Counted from the stretch's first letter, positions 47,938 through 57,863 are shown. The stretch: 64,000 nucleotides of DNA from Olleya marilimosa CAM030 (GCF_000518485.1 NZ_JADR01000009.1:1-64000); one strand, 5' to 3'. Notes: generated by a model not told the origin, from the letters alone. Numbers and translations are program-made.

Positions 47938-48841
47938 ATTGGTTTAATATTTTAGAACACTTATTGGCACCTTTAACGTTAAGGTGATTTGCATCAAAAA
48001 AATCAGAATCATCAAACCTCTTATCTTCAAATAAGTTAATATAGGTTGTATTATTATTGCCTAAAGCTAAGTCATTAGCTGTTTCATACATTTTAGTAAG
48101 CTTTTTTGTGTTTACTAAATTTACATATCTGTAATTAACGGGAAAACTAACCAAATACACATTTAGTTGTTTGGCTTGACATTGTGTTATAATGTCTTGG
48201 ATTCTTTTAGTATTTAATTTAAAATCCATCAAACCATCTTCATGATTTACAGTAACACGTCTAGCAAAATCATCTAAATCTTTAACGCTATTCTCTTCTA
48301 AATTAGTGGTAATAAAACCACTTGGATAGCTAGTTACCAAAGTGCCATCTTTTATATAATCTCTAACGTATTTGAGTGTTGTTGACAGCTTATGTACCAA
48401 TGCTAAACTGAACTGTTTTAAATCATACGTATTAATTAATGGTATATTTAATCCCATTTGATTTTTATAAAAATACTTTCGCCATTTTAAATCTAGCTTA
48501 TCATCTACTTCGCTTAAAGTTGTGTAAGCTATTGTTATAATAACGTTTTTTAATTTAGGAAAGCTATCCACATGCTTTTCAAATAATAATTTGTCATAGT
48601 ATATAGATTGACTAACATTAGACACATTAAATGTTGTTGTATCAAACATTTTTGGATTTAGACCATAAAAAGCATGCGAATCTCCAAAAACCAATGTTTC
48701 TGTAGTTTTATAGTGTTTTTTGATTTGCTCATTTTTGTAGGTGTAATTATTTGGAACATACCTATAAAAACTCTCAATAGCTATAAAAACCAAGATTAAG
48801 GGTATGATAAAAAGCAAACTGTTTTTGAAAAAAGAATTCAT
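47927..48841 (-). CDS. Membrane-anchored SGNH-hydrolase-like protein
   Basis: A 304-residue protein with one N-terminal membrane helix (about 8-24) and a periplasmic domain. LVFGDSHAFYGLNP (GDSH at 53-56) resembles the first SGNH block and FDANHLNVKGANK near the C-terminus the last one (D..H), as in DltD/AlgJ/AlgX-like proteins that esterify polysaccharides. The catalytic serine of GDSx is present. O-acetylation or deacetylation of a surface glycan is inferred from fold and neighbours. It is convergent with ftsE, overlapping it by 11 bases. Confidence 0.7.
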   Translation of the reverse strand: MNSFFKNSLLFIIPLILVFIAIESFYRYVPNNYTYKNEQIKKHYKTTETLVFGDSHAFYGLNPKMFDTTTFNVSNVSQSIYYDKLLFEKHVDSFPKLKNVIITIAYTTLSEVDDKLDLKWRKYFYKNQMGLNIPLINTYDLKQFSLALVHKLSTTLKYVRDYIKDGTLVTSYPSGFITTNLEENSVKDLDDFARRVTVNHEDGLMDFKLNTKRIQDIITQCQAKQLNVYLVSFPVNYRYVNLVNTKKLTKMYETANDLALGNNNTTYINLFEDKRFDDSDFFDANHLNVKGANKCSKILNQFIQ

Positions 48842-49006
48842 TAATTAATAAAAAATAACATTTGTAAATATATCACTTTGAAAATTATCAACTTGTCTAT
48901 TTATAAATCTATATTAATGCTTAGATTTGAAAAAAAAGCTACAACATAATAAAACTGTAGTTTACTTTATTTTAACCCAACCACCAAAATTTAAAACTAA
49001 CTATTA

Positions 49007-49942
49007 ATGTCTTTTTTTTCTGTAATTATACCGCTTTATAACAAGGAAAAATATGTTTTAAACACGATTAAATCGGTTTTAAATCAGAGCTTTCAAGATT
49101 TTGAAATTATTATAGTCGACGATGGAAGCACAGACCAAAGCTTACAAGTAATTAATAGCGTAAACAACCCTAAAATAACAATAATCCAACAAAAAAACCA
49201 AGGAGCTTCCATAGCAAGAAACAATGCAATACAAGCCTCAAAAGGTAATTACATTGCAACATTAGATGCTGATGATCTCTGGGAAAACAATCATCTTTTA
49301 GAATTAAAAAAATGCATTAATGCTTGTCCTGAAGCTGTTTTATATTGTACTAATTACAATATTAAACGACACGATGGATTTATTACTAAGTCAAAATTTA
49401 ATTTTAATTACGAGGACACCTGTTTAATTGTAAAAGATTTTTTTAAAGCTAATATTATTAATTTTATTCCTACTTCGTCTTCAGTTGCATTTAAAAAAGA
49501 AGATTTTTTAAAAATTAATGGTTATAATACTAGGCTAAGAACAGGACAAGATATTGACTTATGGATTAAATTTGGTCTTATAGGTCAAATAGCCTTTAAC
49601 CCTAAGGTCACTATGTTATACAACTATTTTGATCAGTCCAGTTTATCCAACAAAAATTATAATGAAGACAGACTTTTATTAATTAATAATTATAAATCTG
49701 AAGAAAAAAACAATGCCTCTTTAAAACTATATCTAGATATTAATAGATATGCTTTAGTTATACGCCATAAATTATTAAAACAAATTACAGAAGCTAAAAC
49801 GGTTAAGAAAGATATTAATTTAAATAATTTAAATTTCAAACAAAGAGTACTTGTACACCTACCTGCTTCAATGTTAATTAGTCTAAAAAAGCTTCATGGG
49901 TTTTTAATTAAAAACAATATTTATTTATCAGCTTTTAAGTAA
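49007..49942 (+). CDS. Family 2 glycosyltransferase
   Basis: A 311-residue GT-A enzyme. The start MSFFSVIIPLYNKEKYVLNT, the UDP-binding IIVDDGSTDQS (about 37-46), ATLDADDLWE with the metal-binding DAD (about 88-90) and the base region TGQDIDLW are typical GT2 features. It probably adds a sugar to a lipid-linked polysaccharide. Its last 15 bases overlap the convergent fdtA-like gene (49928-49942). Confidence 0.9.
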   Translation: MSFFSVIIPLYNKEKYVLNTIKSVLNQSFQDFEIIIVDDGSTDQSLQVINSVNNPKITIIQQKNQGASIARNNAIQASKGNYIATLDADDLWENNHLLELKKCINACPEAVLYCTNYNIKRHDGFITKSKFNFNYEDTCLIVKDFFKANIINFIPTSSSVAFKKEDFLKINGYNTRLRTGQDIDLWIKFGLIGQIAFNPKVTMLYNYFDQSSLSNKNYNEDRLLLINNYKSEEKNNASLKLYLDINRYALVIRHKLLKQITEAKTVKKDINLNNLNFKQRVLVHLPASMLISLKKLHGFLIKNNIYLSAFK

Positions 49943-50350
49943 CTGGAATTCATTATAATTCCTGACATAATCCTCTTCATCATAAACGTCTGAGGCTAGC
50001 ACTAAGCATACTGCACCTGAAGAAAAATTTTCTAGTTCTCTCCAAATCCCAGGAACAATCAACAAGCCTTTATTGGGCTTATTTAAGCTTACTTTTCTAG
50101 TGTTGTTACCATCTTTTAAAATGACATCAAAACTTCCGCTTAAAGGTATTAAAAATTGAAACAAAGCCTTATGTGCATGACCACCTCTATAAGCATCACT
50201 TGGAACATCATATAAATAATACACACGTTTTATATCAAACGGAACACAATCTTTTTCTATAACAGATAAATTACCACGTCCTTCTTCATCAGTGATTTTG
50301 GGTATTTCTATAATAGATACTGCGTTAACAGTCGTTGATTTTAATTTCAT
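49928..50350 (-). CDS. fdtA: dTDP-sugar 3,4-ketoisomerase, FdtA/QdtA type
   Basis: A 140-residue cupin beginning MKLKSTTVNAVSIIEIPK. The conserved block YYLYDVPSDAYRGGHAHKALFQFLIPLSGSF contains the HAH motif with the catalytic histidines (parts: YYLYDVP, RGGHAHK, IPLSGSF). These enzymes convert dTDP-4-keto-6-deoxyglucose to a 3-keto form, which a FdtB-type aminotransferase then aminates. The ATG at 50350 is used; an earlier TTG would overlap the preceding gene. It starts 1 base after the stop of the GT2 gene (50352) and is probably translated with it. Confidence 0.87.
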   Translation of the reverse strand: MKLKSTTVNAVSIIEIPKITDEEGRGNLSVIEKDCVPFDIKRVYYLYDVPSDAYRGGHAHKALFQFLIPLSGSFDVILKDGNNTRKVSLNKPNKGLLIVPGIWRELENFSSGAVCLVLASDVYDEEDYVRNYNEFQLLKS

Positions 50351-50351
50351 T

Positions 50352-51191
50352 TTAAGCCTTTTCAATTCCTAATTTAACTAGATTTTTATAAGTATCAATC
50401 CCTTTTAAACCTACTTTAAATTTTTTAATAATTTGATTTGTTTTTATTGCTCCTTGTTTATGCACAATATATAAATATTTGCATAATTTCAAATATCCTA
50501 ATACACCAGAATACTTGTAATATAAAGCACTTCTAGCATACACTAATTTGTCATTTCCAGAATCTTTACCTGAACTAAAAAATGGATGCGACAGTATTAC
50601 TTTAGGCTCAAATATAGTTTGCATTTTTAATTTTAAAGCCTCTCTCATAAAAATATATTCGTCTGCGGTTTCAAAAGTTGACCCTAATCCAAAATTGACA
50701 TTAAAAAGCAGTCTGTTTTGCTTTATTAATTTTGTATTAAACGTAATCACAACTGAGTTAACCTCTTTAATAGACTCTAGATTATGAAACTTAACTAGAG
50801 GATAATTTTTAAATAAATTACCATCAAAATCTTCCATTTTAAAAGTTATAATAGCTGCATTAGGATTTTTATTATATGCTTCTAAAATAATTTTATCAAA
50901 ATCAGGTTTAAATTTAACATCATCATCCACGATTAAACATAACTGACCAATCGTGTTGTTTATTGCCATGTTTCGGCTTTTAGCCAAACCTTTTTCAAAA
51001 CTATTTATCACTCTAATATTATCAACAGTTGACTTCAATAAATGAGATTGATCTGTTTGATTAATTATCAGGATATTATAATTTTGAGAAGAACTATTTG
51101 GAAACATATTTGATAGAAAATCCAAAGATGTCTGAAACATTGTTGATATTAACAACTCTAATTTTACATCTTTCTTTTTGGCATTGCCCAT
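50352..51191 (-). CDS. Glycosyltransferase family 2-like protein
   Basis: A 279-residue glycosyltransferase. After a N-terminal extension the GT-A part shows KGLAKSRNMAINNTIGQLCLIVDDDVKFKPDF (key points: RNMAIN and the metal-binding DDD at about 104-106) and later a typical TADEYIFMREAL. It lacks a long C-terminal extension. It is divergent from the GT4-like gene by 37 bases and is followed by fdtA. The donor and acceptor are unknown. Confidence 0.85.
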   Translation of the reverse strand: MGNAKKKDVKLELLISTMFQTSLDFLSNMFPNSSSQNYNILIINQTDQSHLLKSTVDNIRVINSFEKGLAKSRNMAINNTIGQLCLIVDDDVKFKPDFDKIILEAYNKNPNAAIITFKMEDFDGNLFKNYPLVKFHNLESIKEVNSVVITFNTKLIKQNRLLFNVNFGLGSTFETADEYIFMREALKLKMQTIFEPKVILSHPFFSSGKDSGNDKLVYARSALYYKYSGVLGYLKLCKYLYIVHKQGAIKTNQIIKKFKVGLKGIDTYKNLVKLGIEKA

Positions 51192-51228
51192 TAACTTCTA
51201 TCTTTGAAAACAAATGTATAAAATATAA

Positions 51229-52371
51229 ATGAAGATATTATTAATTGGCGAATATAGCAGACTACATAATTCTTTAAAAGAAGGTTTAATTGCTTTAGGA
51301 CATCAGGTGACTTTAGTGAGTTCTGGTGATGGCTTAAAACAATTTGAATCTGATTATCTGTTGACTTCAAAAGTTAAAAATAATAGCTTATTAAGACTCT
51401 TAAATTTTGGATTAATTAGACTTTTTGGTGTTAATTTAATTCAAAATGAATACTACCATCAGTTTAAAAAATTATTACCACGATTTAAAAATTTTGATGT
51501 TGTACAATTAATTAATGAGGATGCTCTTGGTGTCACACCTAAACAGTCTATAAAGTTATATACACAGCTTTTTAAACAAAATAAAACTATTTACTTATTG
51601 GCTTGTGGAGAAGATTGTGTTACCATAAACTATTTTTTAAATCCGGCTAATGGCTACTCCGTTTTGACACCCTATTTAAAAAATAAAGCTTTAAAAAATA
51701 CATTTAATTATTCATTAAAATATACAACAAAAGCCTATAAAAACTTACATAGTTTTTTAAACAAAAACATTAAAGGTGTAATCTGCTCTGACATGGATTA
51801 TCACAGAGCGTATAAAAATCATTCTAAATATTTAGGCCTAATTCCTAATCCAGTTAACACAGATGTATTAGAATTTAAATCCTTAAAGACTGATGACAAA
51901 ATTAATATATTCCATGGTATAAACTCGACATCAAGTTTAAAGAAAGGTGCAAATTATTTTTCTGAAGCTTTAGAATTTATTGCTAATAAATACCCTGAAA
52001 AAGTTAGCATTTCTAGCACTACTGACTTACCTTATAATAAATACATACAAAGTTATGATCAAGCACATATCATTTTAGATCAAGTATACTCCTATGACCA
52101 AGGTTATAATGCTTTAGAGGCCATGTATAAAGGCAAGGTTGTTTTTACAGGAGCAGAAAAAGAATGGTTAGAATATTACAACTTAAAAGAAAACAGTGTT
52201 GCTATTAACGCCTTACCATCTGTTGACTATATAGTTGAAAAGCTTGAATGGTTAATTAATAATCCTAATCAATTAAAACTAATTGGACGTCAGGCTAGCA
52301 CTTTTGTAAAGCAGCATCATGATTATATTACAATAGCACAACGTTATTTAGATACTTGGAATAAAGCCTAA
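51229..52371 (+). CDS. GT4-like (GT-B fold) glycosyltransferase
   Basis: A 380-residue protein with the Rossmann-like N-terminus of GT-B enzymes (MKILLIGEYSRLHNSLKEGL) and a C-terminal domain with YDQGYNALEAMYKGKVVFTG, which holds the nucleotide-sugar-binding E..E-type region of GT4 enzymes. Its stop is adjacent to the convergent flippase gene (52372). A role in building the glycan of this region is inferred. Confidence 0.82.
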   Translation: MKILLIGEYSRLHNSLKEGLIALGHQVTLVSSGDGLKQFESDYLLTSKVKNNSLLRLLNFGLIRLFGVNLIQNEYYHQFKKLLPRFKNFDVVQLINEDALGVTPKQSIKLYTQLFKQNKTIYLLACGEDCVTINYFLNPANGYSVLTPYLKNKALKNTFNYSLKYTTKAYKNLHSFLNKNIKGVICSDMDYHRAYKNHSKYLGLIPNPVNTDVLEFKSLKTDDKINIFHGINSTSSLKKGANYFSEALEFIANKYPEKVSISSTTDLPYNKYIQSYDQAHIILDQVYSYDQGYNALEAMYKGKVVFTGAEKEWLEYYNLKENSVAINALPSVDYIVEKLEWLINNPNQLKLIGRQASTFVKQHHDYITIAQRYLDTWNKA

Positions 52372-53679
52372 TTACTCCTCTTCTAATTTATCCGGAATTA
52401 CACCAAATAATGACGAATAAAATATTAGTAAGATAATAGCGTAATACATTACATAAGTTGCAAAATGTGCCATATTAGCTCCAACTAAACCAAACTCGTC
52501 TATAAAATACTTACTAGTAAAATATAATGTTGTAACAGAAAAAGCTTCGGTTATTATATAATGCCAAAACATACGTTTTGCCAAAAACTGATAAGCTATA
52601 ACAATTGAAAGTACTTTGATAAAATCGCCTAATAATTGCCATAAAAACAAATCCTCTACTGGTCTAAATTCTTCAGTAAAAACTAAACTAACAATAAAAC
52701 CTCTTAAAAAATAGACTACGATTAAACCTAACGCAAATATTGGAATTATTGTTTTATAAAAACTAAATACCTCTTTTCTAAAATCTTTGATATTGTCTAT
52801 TTCAGAGAATCTAGGTAAAATATACATGGTTAATAATGTACTTACAAATAGTAAGTAGTATTTAGAAATCCGATTCATTGCTTCCCAAAAACCAGCTTGT
52901 TCTAAACCTATATTATCAATAATATAACTTCTAATTAATATGGCAACTAAGGGTAAAATAATAGCAGAAAACAATGCCATTCCTGAGTATGAGCCAAGTT
53001 TTTTAGCAAAGTTTAAACTAAAATTACTTGCTTTAATTAATGGTATAAAGTTTTTTCGGTTTGCAATACCAACAAGCGTTATTAAAAAAATAATGGACTC
53101 TGCAATGACTACTGCTATTAATGCTCCATCAATTTTTTCTTGCCAAATCAATAAAATGGTAATAACTGCACCTAAAATTTGACCAAAAATATTAAATACA
53201 ATCAAGTATTTATATTTTGCAAAGCCATTCATTATGGAAAAAGCAAACATATTTAACGCGTAAAACGGAAGTGCCATAGAAAATATCCTAATAACGTACG
53301 CGTAATTGTTGTAGTCTTTAAAAATTAAATCATTAATGTATTCTGCTTTAAAATAAACTAGAATGGACATTAATAGTGTTGAACAAAATCCCATGTAAAA
53401 AACAGTAGAGATTGTTTTACTTAATTGAAAAGCATCATCTTTAAACTGAGCGATGTACTTTACAACACCCTTATAAAGTCCTAAAATAGATAAAGATTGC
53501 ACTGAACCTACAAAATTACGTAGGTTACCAACTAATGCCATACCTTCTGAGCCTACAAATAATGCTATAAATTTGGATGTTAAAAATCCTGCTATAATTT
53601 TTACAATTACAGATACAGAATTAAGGGAAGCAACCTTAACTAAGACATTATTATTTATGTAGTCTAGAACTTTTTTCAA
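52372..53679 (-). CDS. wzx: O-antigen/polysaccharide flippase, Wzx type (TTG start)
   Basis: A 435-residue membrane protein with about twelve hydrophobic helices; the N-terminus VASLNSVSVIVKIIAGFLTSK and GSEGMALVGNLRNFVGSVQ match O-antigen translocases, which flip undecaprenyl-linked oligosaccharide units across the inner membrane. The start is TTG at 53679: it follows the aminotransferase TAA without a single base between and no ATG lies near. Tight coupling of translation is therefore likely. No polymerase (wzy) or ligase was recognised in the window. Confidence 0.86.
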   Translation of the reverse strand: MKKVLDYINNNVLVKVASLNSVSVIVKIIAGFLTSKFIALFVGSEGMALVGNLRNFVGSVQSLSILGLYKGVVKYIAQFKDDAFQLSKTISTVFYMGFCSTLLMSILVYFKAEYINDLIFKDYNNYAYVIRIFSMALPFYALNMFAFSIMNGFAKYKYLIVFNIFGQILGAVITILLIWQEKIDGALIAVVIAESIIFLITLVGIANRKNFIPLIKASNFSLNFAKKLGSYSGMALFSAIILPLVAILIRSYIIDNIGLEQAGFWEAMNRISKYYLLFVSTLLTMYILPRFSEIDNIKDFRKEVFSFYKTIIPIFALGLIVVYFLRGFIVSLVFTEEFRPVEDLFLWQLLGDFIKVLSIVIAYQFLAKRMFWHYIITEAFSVTTLYFTSKYFIDEFGLVGANMAHFATYVMYYAIILLIFYSSLFGVIPDKLEEE

Positions 53680-54783
53680 TTAGTAATTATTCAATTTTTC
53701 AATCACTGTATCTACCTCTAAACTAGTCATTATTGGACTAATAGGTAAGCTTACACAAGTTTCGTGAATTTTTTCTGTTATTGGAAATTTTAAATGGTTA
53801 AATCGTTGAAGCGCAACTTGTTTATGCGGTGGAATAGGATAATGTACTGCTGCTTCAATATTATTTACTTTTAAATACTCTAAAAAATGTTGTCTATTGT
53901 TAACCAAAACCACAAATAAATGAAATACATGGTTTTTAGAACCATCATAAAATGGTAGTTTTATTTTATTATTGTTGATTTTGGATATATATTGTTTAGC
54001 TATTGATTGTCTATGGCTATTATCGTTTTCTAAAGCGCTAAGCTTAATGTTTAGAAACAACGCTTGTATTTCGTCCATCCTGTTATTAACACCTAAGACT
54101 TCATTTTCATATTTAGTGCTAGTACCATAATTTCTTAATTTAAAAATTACGTCCGCTAAGTTGCTATTATTTGTGGTAATTGCACCAGCATCTCCTAAAG
54201 CGCCTAAATTTTTACTTGGATAAAAACTAAATGCTGCAGCATCGCCTAAATTTCCTGCTTTTGAATTTAAACTTTTATTTAAAGCTCCATGCGCTTGAGC
54301 TGCATCCTCAATAACTAATAATTGTTTTTGCTTTGCTAAATCATTTATGGCTTCCATATTACAAAGTTGACCATATAAATGAACGACCAAAATTGCTTTT
54401 GTTTTATTAGTCAGCTGTTTTTTTATATCCGAAGCTTCAATATTAAAAGTACTAGGATTAGGATCTACCATGACTGGTTCTAACCCAACTTCTAACAAAG
54501 CTAATATAGAAGCTATAAATGTATTAGCAGGCACAATGACTTGGTCTCCCTTACTTAAAATACCAAGTTCCATATAGCCTTTAAAAATTAATACTAAGGC
54601 GTCAAAACCGTTGCTAACACCAATACAATGTTTAGTGCCACAAAAGGCTGCAAAGTTAGCTTCAAAGGTATTAACACCATCTCCTAATATGTATTGTCCT
54701 GTATTTAAAAACGAATCAAATTGGTTTTTAAATTGGGTATCAAACCTTGCGTTTATTTTTGGTAGGTCTAAAAACTTAATCAT
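53680..54783 (-). CDS. DegT/DnrJ/EryC1/StrS sugar aminotransferase, FdtB-like
   Basis: A 367-residue PLP-dependent aminotransferase. The PLP lysine is K191 in [27 protein letters not shown] (about 157-167) holds the Asp that contacts the cofactor, and [23 protein letters not shown] is typical (shown by its parts LRNYG and NNRMDE). With the nearby FdtA-type ketoisomerase it most likely makes dTDP-3-amino-3,6-dideoxyhexose (Fuc3N or Qui3N). It overlaps the GNAT-like gene by 4 bases (54780-54783) and is directly followed by the flippase. Confidence 0.9.
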   Translation of the reverse strand: MIKFLDLPKINARFDTQFKNQFDSFLNTGQYILGDGVNTFEANFAAFCGTKHCIGVSNGFDALVLIFKGYMELGILSKGDQVIVPANTFIASILALLEVGLEPVMVDPNPSTFNIEASDIKKQLTNKTKAILVVHLYGQLCNMEAINDLAKQKQLLVIEDAAQAHGALNKSLNSKAGNLGDAAAFSFYPSKNLGALGDAGAITTNNSNLADVIFKLRNYGTSTKYENEVLGVNNRMDEIQALFLNIKLSALENDNSHRQSIAKQYISKINNNKIKLPFYDGSKNHVFHLFVVLVNNRQHFLEYLKVNNIEAAVHYPIPPHKQVALQRFNHLKFPITEKIHETCVSLPISPIMTSLEVDTVIEKLNNY

Positions 54784-55673
54784 ATAAACACTGAATTTAA
54801 TAATTCGTGATTTTTTGTACTAACGCTATAAAAGTCTTGCACAATCATTCTAGCTCCAAAACTTTCTTTCCAATACAATAGTCCTTTATTAATATTTAAA
54901 CCATTATTTACATTTGATGTACCAAAATCAAAATAACGTTTGTTTATAAAAACAGTATGTATTAAATGGTTAAACAACACATCTAAACTCCCTAATTCTT
55001 GTTTATCACTATTTGCTGAAATATACTGTGCATGTGCTACATTCTTAGTTTCAAAAACCGTCGCTCCTGCTACAATAGTATTGCCTTTATATACATTAAA
55101 CTGTCGTATATTATCAGGAAAATGGGATTGCAGCAATGTTATCTCTTCTAACGTATGCACAGGCTTGACATTATGTTGTGCCTTTAGGTTAGGTATTAAA
55201 ATATCATTCCAAAAAGTATCTAAACTACGCTCCTCCTTTACTACTAAATTATGGGTTTGTCCTTTTTTTAACCCTCTTTTTCTATTGCTAGAAATTGATA
55301 TTGGCATAAAATTATAATCAATTACTGATAACGCATCACGTCTAACAACATTAGCTTTTAACAAAAACATTAAATACGCTAACTGACTGTTTGGTCCTGA
55401 GGCATAAATTGAAGGAAGACTCTTAATATTTAAATACAATATATCTTGATCTTCCAAAAACCGCAAAAGCAATTTAAAGACCTCTAAGACGTCATTAAAT
55501 TTTAAAGTCTTATGCGTTACTAATCCACCATAGGTTAATCCTTGATGAGAGTGTAGTGTATCACCAACCTTATTTGCTGGTAAAACCGCAATTAGCTTTT
55601 CACCTTTAAAAATAAGTAATGAATAATCATCAAATCGTTTTTTATGGTATTCCATAAAATTTCGATTTAACAA
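54780..55673 (-). CDS. FemAB/GNAT-like acyltransferase (probable 5' frameshift)
   Basis: A 297-residue reading frame resembling FemAB/GNAT-type transferases encoded with sugar-biosynthesis genes: [29 protein letters not shown] and [28 protein letters not shown] (parts). Here it probably N-acylates the amino sugar made by the next gene. The frame shown begins at a TTG, but conserved residues of the family continue upstream in the same frame (KYSAKHKELWNSFI, then [13 protein letters not shown]) with no ATG, GTG or TTG. Deleting one base in a T6 tract at 55748-55753 would join an ATG at 55761 (MRYFSLIKYS) to this frame. So the gene may be frameshifted, use a non-standard start, or contain a sequence error. 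Confidence 0.7.
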   Translation of the reverse strand: MLNRNFMEYHKKRFDDYSLLIFKGEKLIAVLPANKVGDTLHSHQGLTYGGLVTHKTLKFNDVLEVFKLLLRFLEDQDILYLNIKSLPSIYASGPNSQLAYLMFLLKANVVRRDALSVIDYNFMPISISSNRKRGLKKGQTHNLVVKEERSLDTFWNDILIPNLKAQHNVKPVHTLEEITLLQSHFPDNIRQFNVYKGNTIVAGATVFETKNVAHAQYISANSDKQELGSLDVLFNHLIHTVFINKRYFDFGTSNVNNGLNINKGLLYWKESFGARMIVQDFYSVSTKNHELLNSVFI

Positions 55674-55747
55674 AAATGTTGCATTATTGGAGGCAGTAAT
55701 AAAACTGTTCCAAAGTTCTTTGTGTTTAGCGGAATATTTGATTAAAG

Positions 55748-55761
55748 AAAAAATAGCGCAT
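55748..55761 (-). other. Putative true start and frameshift tract of the GNAT-like gene
   Basis: An ATG at 55761, preceded by an A-rich leader (AAATAAAAATG), opens a frame that reads MRY then meets a homopolymer T6 (55748-55753). In the present sequence the ATG frame ends in TAA after 11 codons; with five T it would continue into the 54780-55673 frame. This fits a slippage site, a disabling mutation or an assembly error. Confidence 0.5.
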
Positions 55762-55960
55762 TTTTATTTAAGCAATGAAAGTACTAATTTTTATTGAAGA
55801 ATTTAATATAAAAATAAGTTATAGCTTGTTACTGAATATATTTAAGTGTCAACGCAATATAATTGTCCGTTAACACAAACTTAAATATGAAGCAAATTGC
55901 CATGATTAGCTAATTTTAATTCCATTTATAAATTATAAATTGGTTTGGTAATACACAAAA

Positions 55961-55991
55961 AAAAGAGGTTTCTAAATTAGAAACCTCTTTT
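55961..55991 (-). terminator. Terminator of typA
   Basis: AAAAGAGGTTTCT (55961-55973) pairs with AGAAACCTCTTTT (55979-55991); on the minus strand the stem is followed by TTTTTTGTG. It lies 49 bases after the typA stop. The rest of the 55762-56040 gap holds a possible -7 element (TAAGTTTG on the minus strand, 55883-55876) and nothing else that I recognise. Confidence 0.85.
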
Positions 55992-56040
55992 AACAACATA
56001 TTATATACTGTAGACAGTTGTTTTAACAACTCATCTAATA

Positions 56041-57840
56041 TTAAGCAATCTTATTTCTCTTACGATCGTTTTCTGTTAACCAGATTTTACGTAAACGAAT
56101 ATGGTTTGGTGTAACCTCTACATACTCGTCTTTTTGGATATATTCTAAAGCTTCTTCTAAACTAAATTTAATAGCTGGTACAATTTTAGCTTTATCATCT
56201 GCTCCAGAACTACGTACATTACTTTGCTTTTTAGCTTTAGTAATGTTTACAGACATATCATCTTGACGCGAGTTTTCTCCAATAACTTGACCTTCATAAA
56301 TATCTTCACCTGGCTCAACAAAAAACTTACCTCTATCTTGTAATTTATCGATAGAATAAGGAATTGCTTTACCATTTTCCATAGAGATTAAAGATCCTGA
56401 AATACGTCCAGGAATAGCACCTCTTAATGGTTGATATTCTTTAAAACGGTGTGCCATAATAGCCTCACCAGCAGTTGCTGTTAATAATTGGTTACGTAAA
56501 CCAATGATACCACGAGAAGGAATTAAGAATTCGCAAATCATACGATCTCCTTTTGTTTCCATACTTAACAGTTCACCTTTACGTAAAGTAACAAACTCTA
56601 CCGCTTTACCTGATACACTTTCAGGAAGATCAATTGTTAATTCTTCAACTGGTTCACATTTAACACCATCAATTTCTCTAATGATAACTTGTGGTTGTCC
56701 AATTTGTAATTCATAACCTTCACGACGCATAGTTTCAATTAAAACTGATAAGTGTAATACACCACGTCCAAAAACCATAAATTTATCTGCACTACCAGTT
56801 TCACCTAATCTTAGTGCTAAGTTTTTTTCTAATTCTTTTTCTAAACGATCTTTAATGTGTCTAGAAGTTACGTATTTACCGTCTTTACCAAAAAATGGCG
56901 AATCGTTAATAGTAAATAACATACTCATTGTAGGCTCATCAATTGCAATTGATTTTAAACCTTCTGGATTTTCAATATCTGCAATAGTATCTCCAATTTC
57001 AAATCCTTCAATACCAACAACAGCACAAATATCTCCTACTTGTACGCTATCAACACGTTTACGACCTAAACCTTCAAAAACAAAAAGTTCTTTTATTCTA
57101 CTTTTAGTTATAGAACCGTCTCTTTTTACTAAAGAGATTTGTTGACCTTCAACTAAGCTACCTCTTTGTAATCTACCAATCGCAATACGACCTGTAAATG
57201 AAGAAAAATCTAAAGATGTAATTAATAACTGAGTTGTTCCTTCGTCAAACTTAGGTGTAGGCACATGCTCAACAACCATGTCTAATAAAGGCTCAACGTT
57301 AGTTGTTTCTTTTCTCCAATCATCACTCATCCAGTTATTTTTAGCCGAACCGTAAACCGTTGGAAAATCCAATTGCCACTCTTCTGCTCCTAACTCGAAC
57401 ATTAAGTCAAAAACTTTTTCGTGTACTTCATCAGGAGTACAGTTTTCTTTATCAACTTTGTTTACAACCACACAAGGCTTTAACCCTAAGTCAATTGCTT
57501 TTTGTAATACAAAACGCGTTTGAGGCATTGGTCCTTCAAAAGCATCAACTAATAACACAACACCATCTGCCATGTTTAATACACGCTCTACTTCTCCTCC
57601 AAAATCGGCGTGACCTGGTGTATCAATGATGTTAATTTTAGTATCCTTATAAATAACAGATACGTTTTTAGATGTAATCGTAATTCCACGTTCACGTTCT
57701 AAATCGTTATTATCTAAAATTAAGTCTCCTGTATTTTCGTTTTCACGAAACAGTTGACAATGGTACATGATTTTATCAACCAACGTCGTTTTTCCGTGGT
57801 CAACGTGTGCAATAATTGCAATGTTTTTAATATTAGCCAT
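56041..57840 (-). CDS. typA: Ribosome-associated GTPase TypA/BipA
   Basis: A 599-residue translational GTPase related to EF-G. GTPase motifs are AHVDHGKTT (11-19), RGITITSKN (G2), DTPGHADF (about 74-81) and NKVDKENC. The later domains match BipA: ..GRGVLHLSVLIETMRREGYELQIGQPQV (typical YiiM-like EF-G domain; parts GRGVLHL and RREGYELQ). BipA helps assemble or activate the large subunit and matters at low temperature and stress. It is monocistronic, with a -7-like element just upstream (57864-57871) and a terminator. Confidence 0.96.
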   Translation of the reverse strand: MANIKNIAIIAHVDHGKTTLVDKIMYHCQLFRENENTGDLILDNNDLERERGITITSKNVSVIYKDTKINIIDTPGHADFGGEVERVLNMADGVVLLVDAFEGPMPQTRFVLQKAIDLGLKPCVVVNKVDKENCTPDEVHEKVFDLMFELGAEEWQLDFPTVYGSAKNNWMSDDWRKETTNVEPLLDMVVEHVPTPKFDEGTTQLLITSLDFSSFTGRIAIGRLQRGSLVEGQQISLVKRDGSITKSRIKELFVFEGLGRKRVDSVQVGDICAVVGIEGFEIGDTIADIENPEGLKSIAIDEPTMSMLFTINDSPFFGKDGKYVTSRHIKDRLEKELEKNLALRLGETGSADKFMVFGRGVLHLSVLIETMRREGYELQIGQPQVIIREIDGVKCEPVEELTIDLPESVSGKAVEFVTLRKGELLSMETKGDRMICEFLIPSRGIIGLRNQLLTATAGEAIMAHRFKEYQPLRGAIPGRISGSLISMENGKAIPYSIDKLQDRGKFFVEPGEDIYEGQVIGENSRQDDMSVNITKAKKQSNVRSSGADDKAKIVPAIKFSLEEALEYIQKDEYVEVTPNHIRLRKIWLTENDRKRNKIA

Positions 57841-57863
57841 AATTGTGCCTTATTTTAAGCGTG

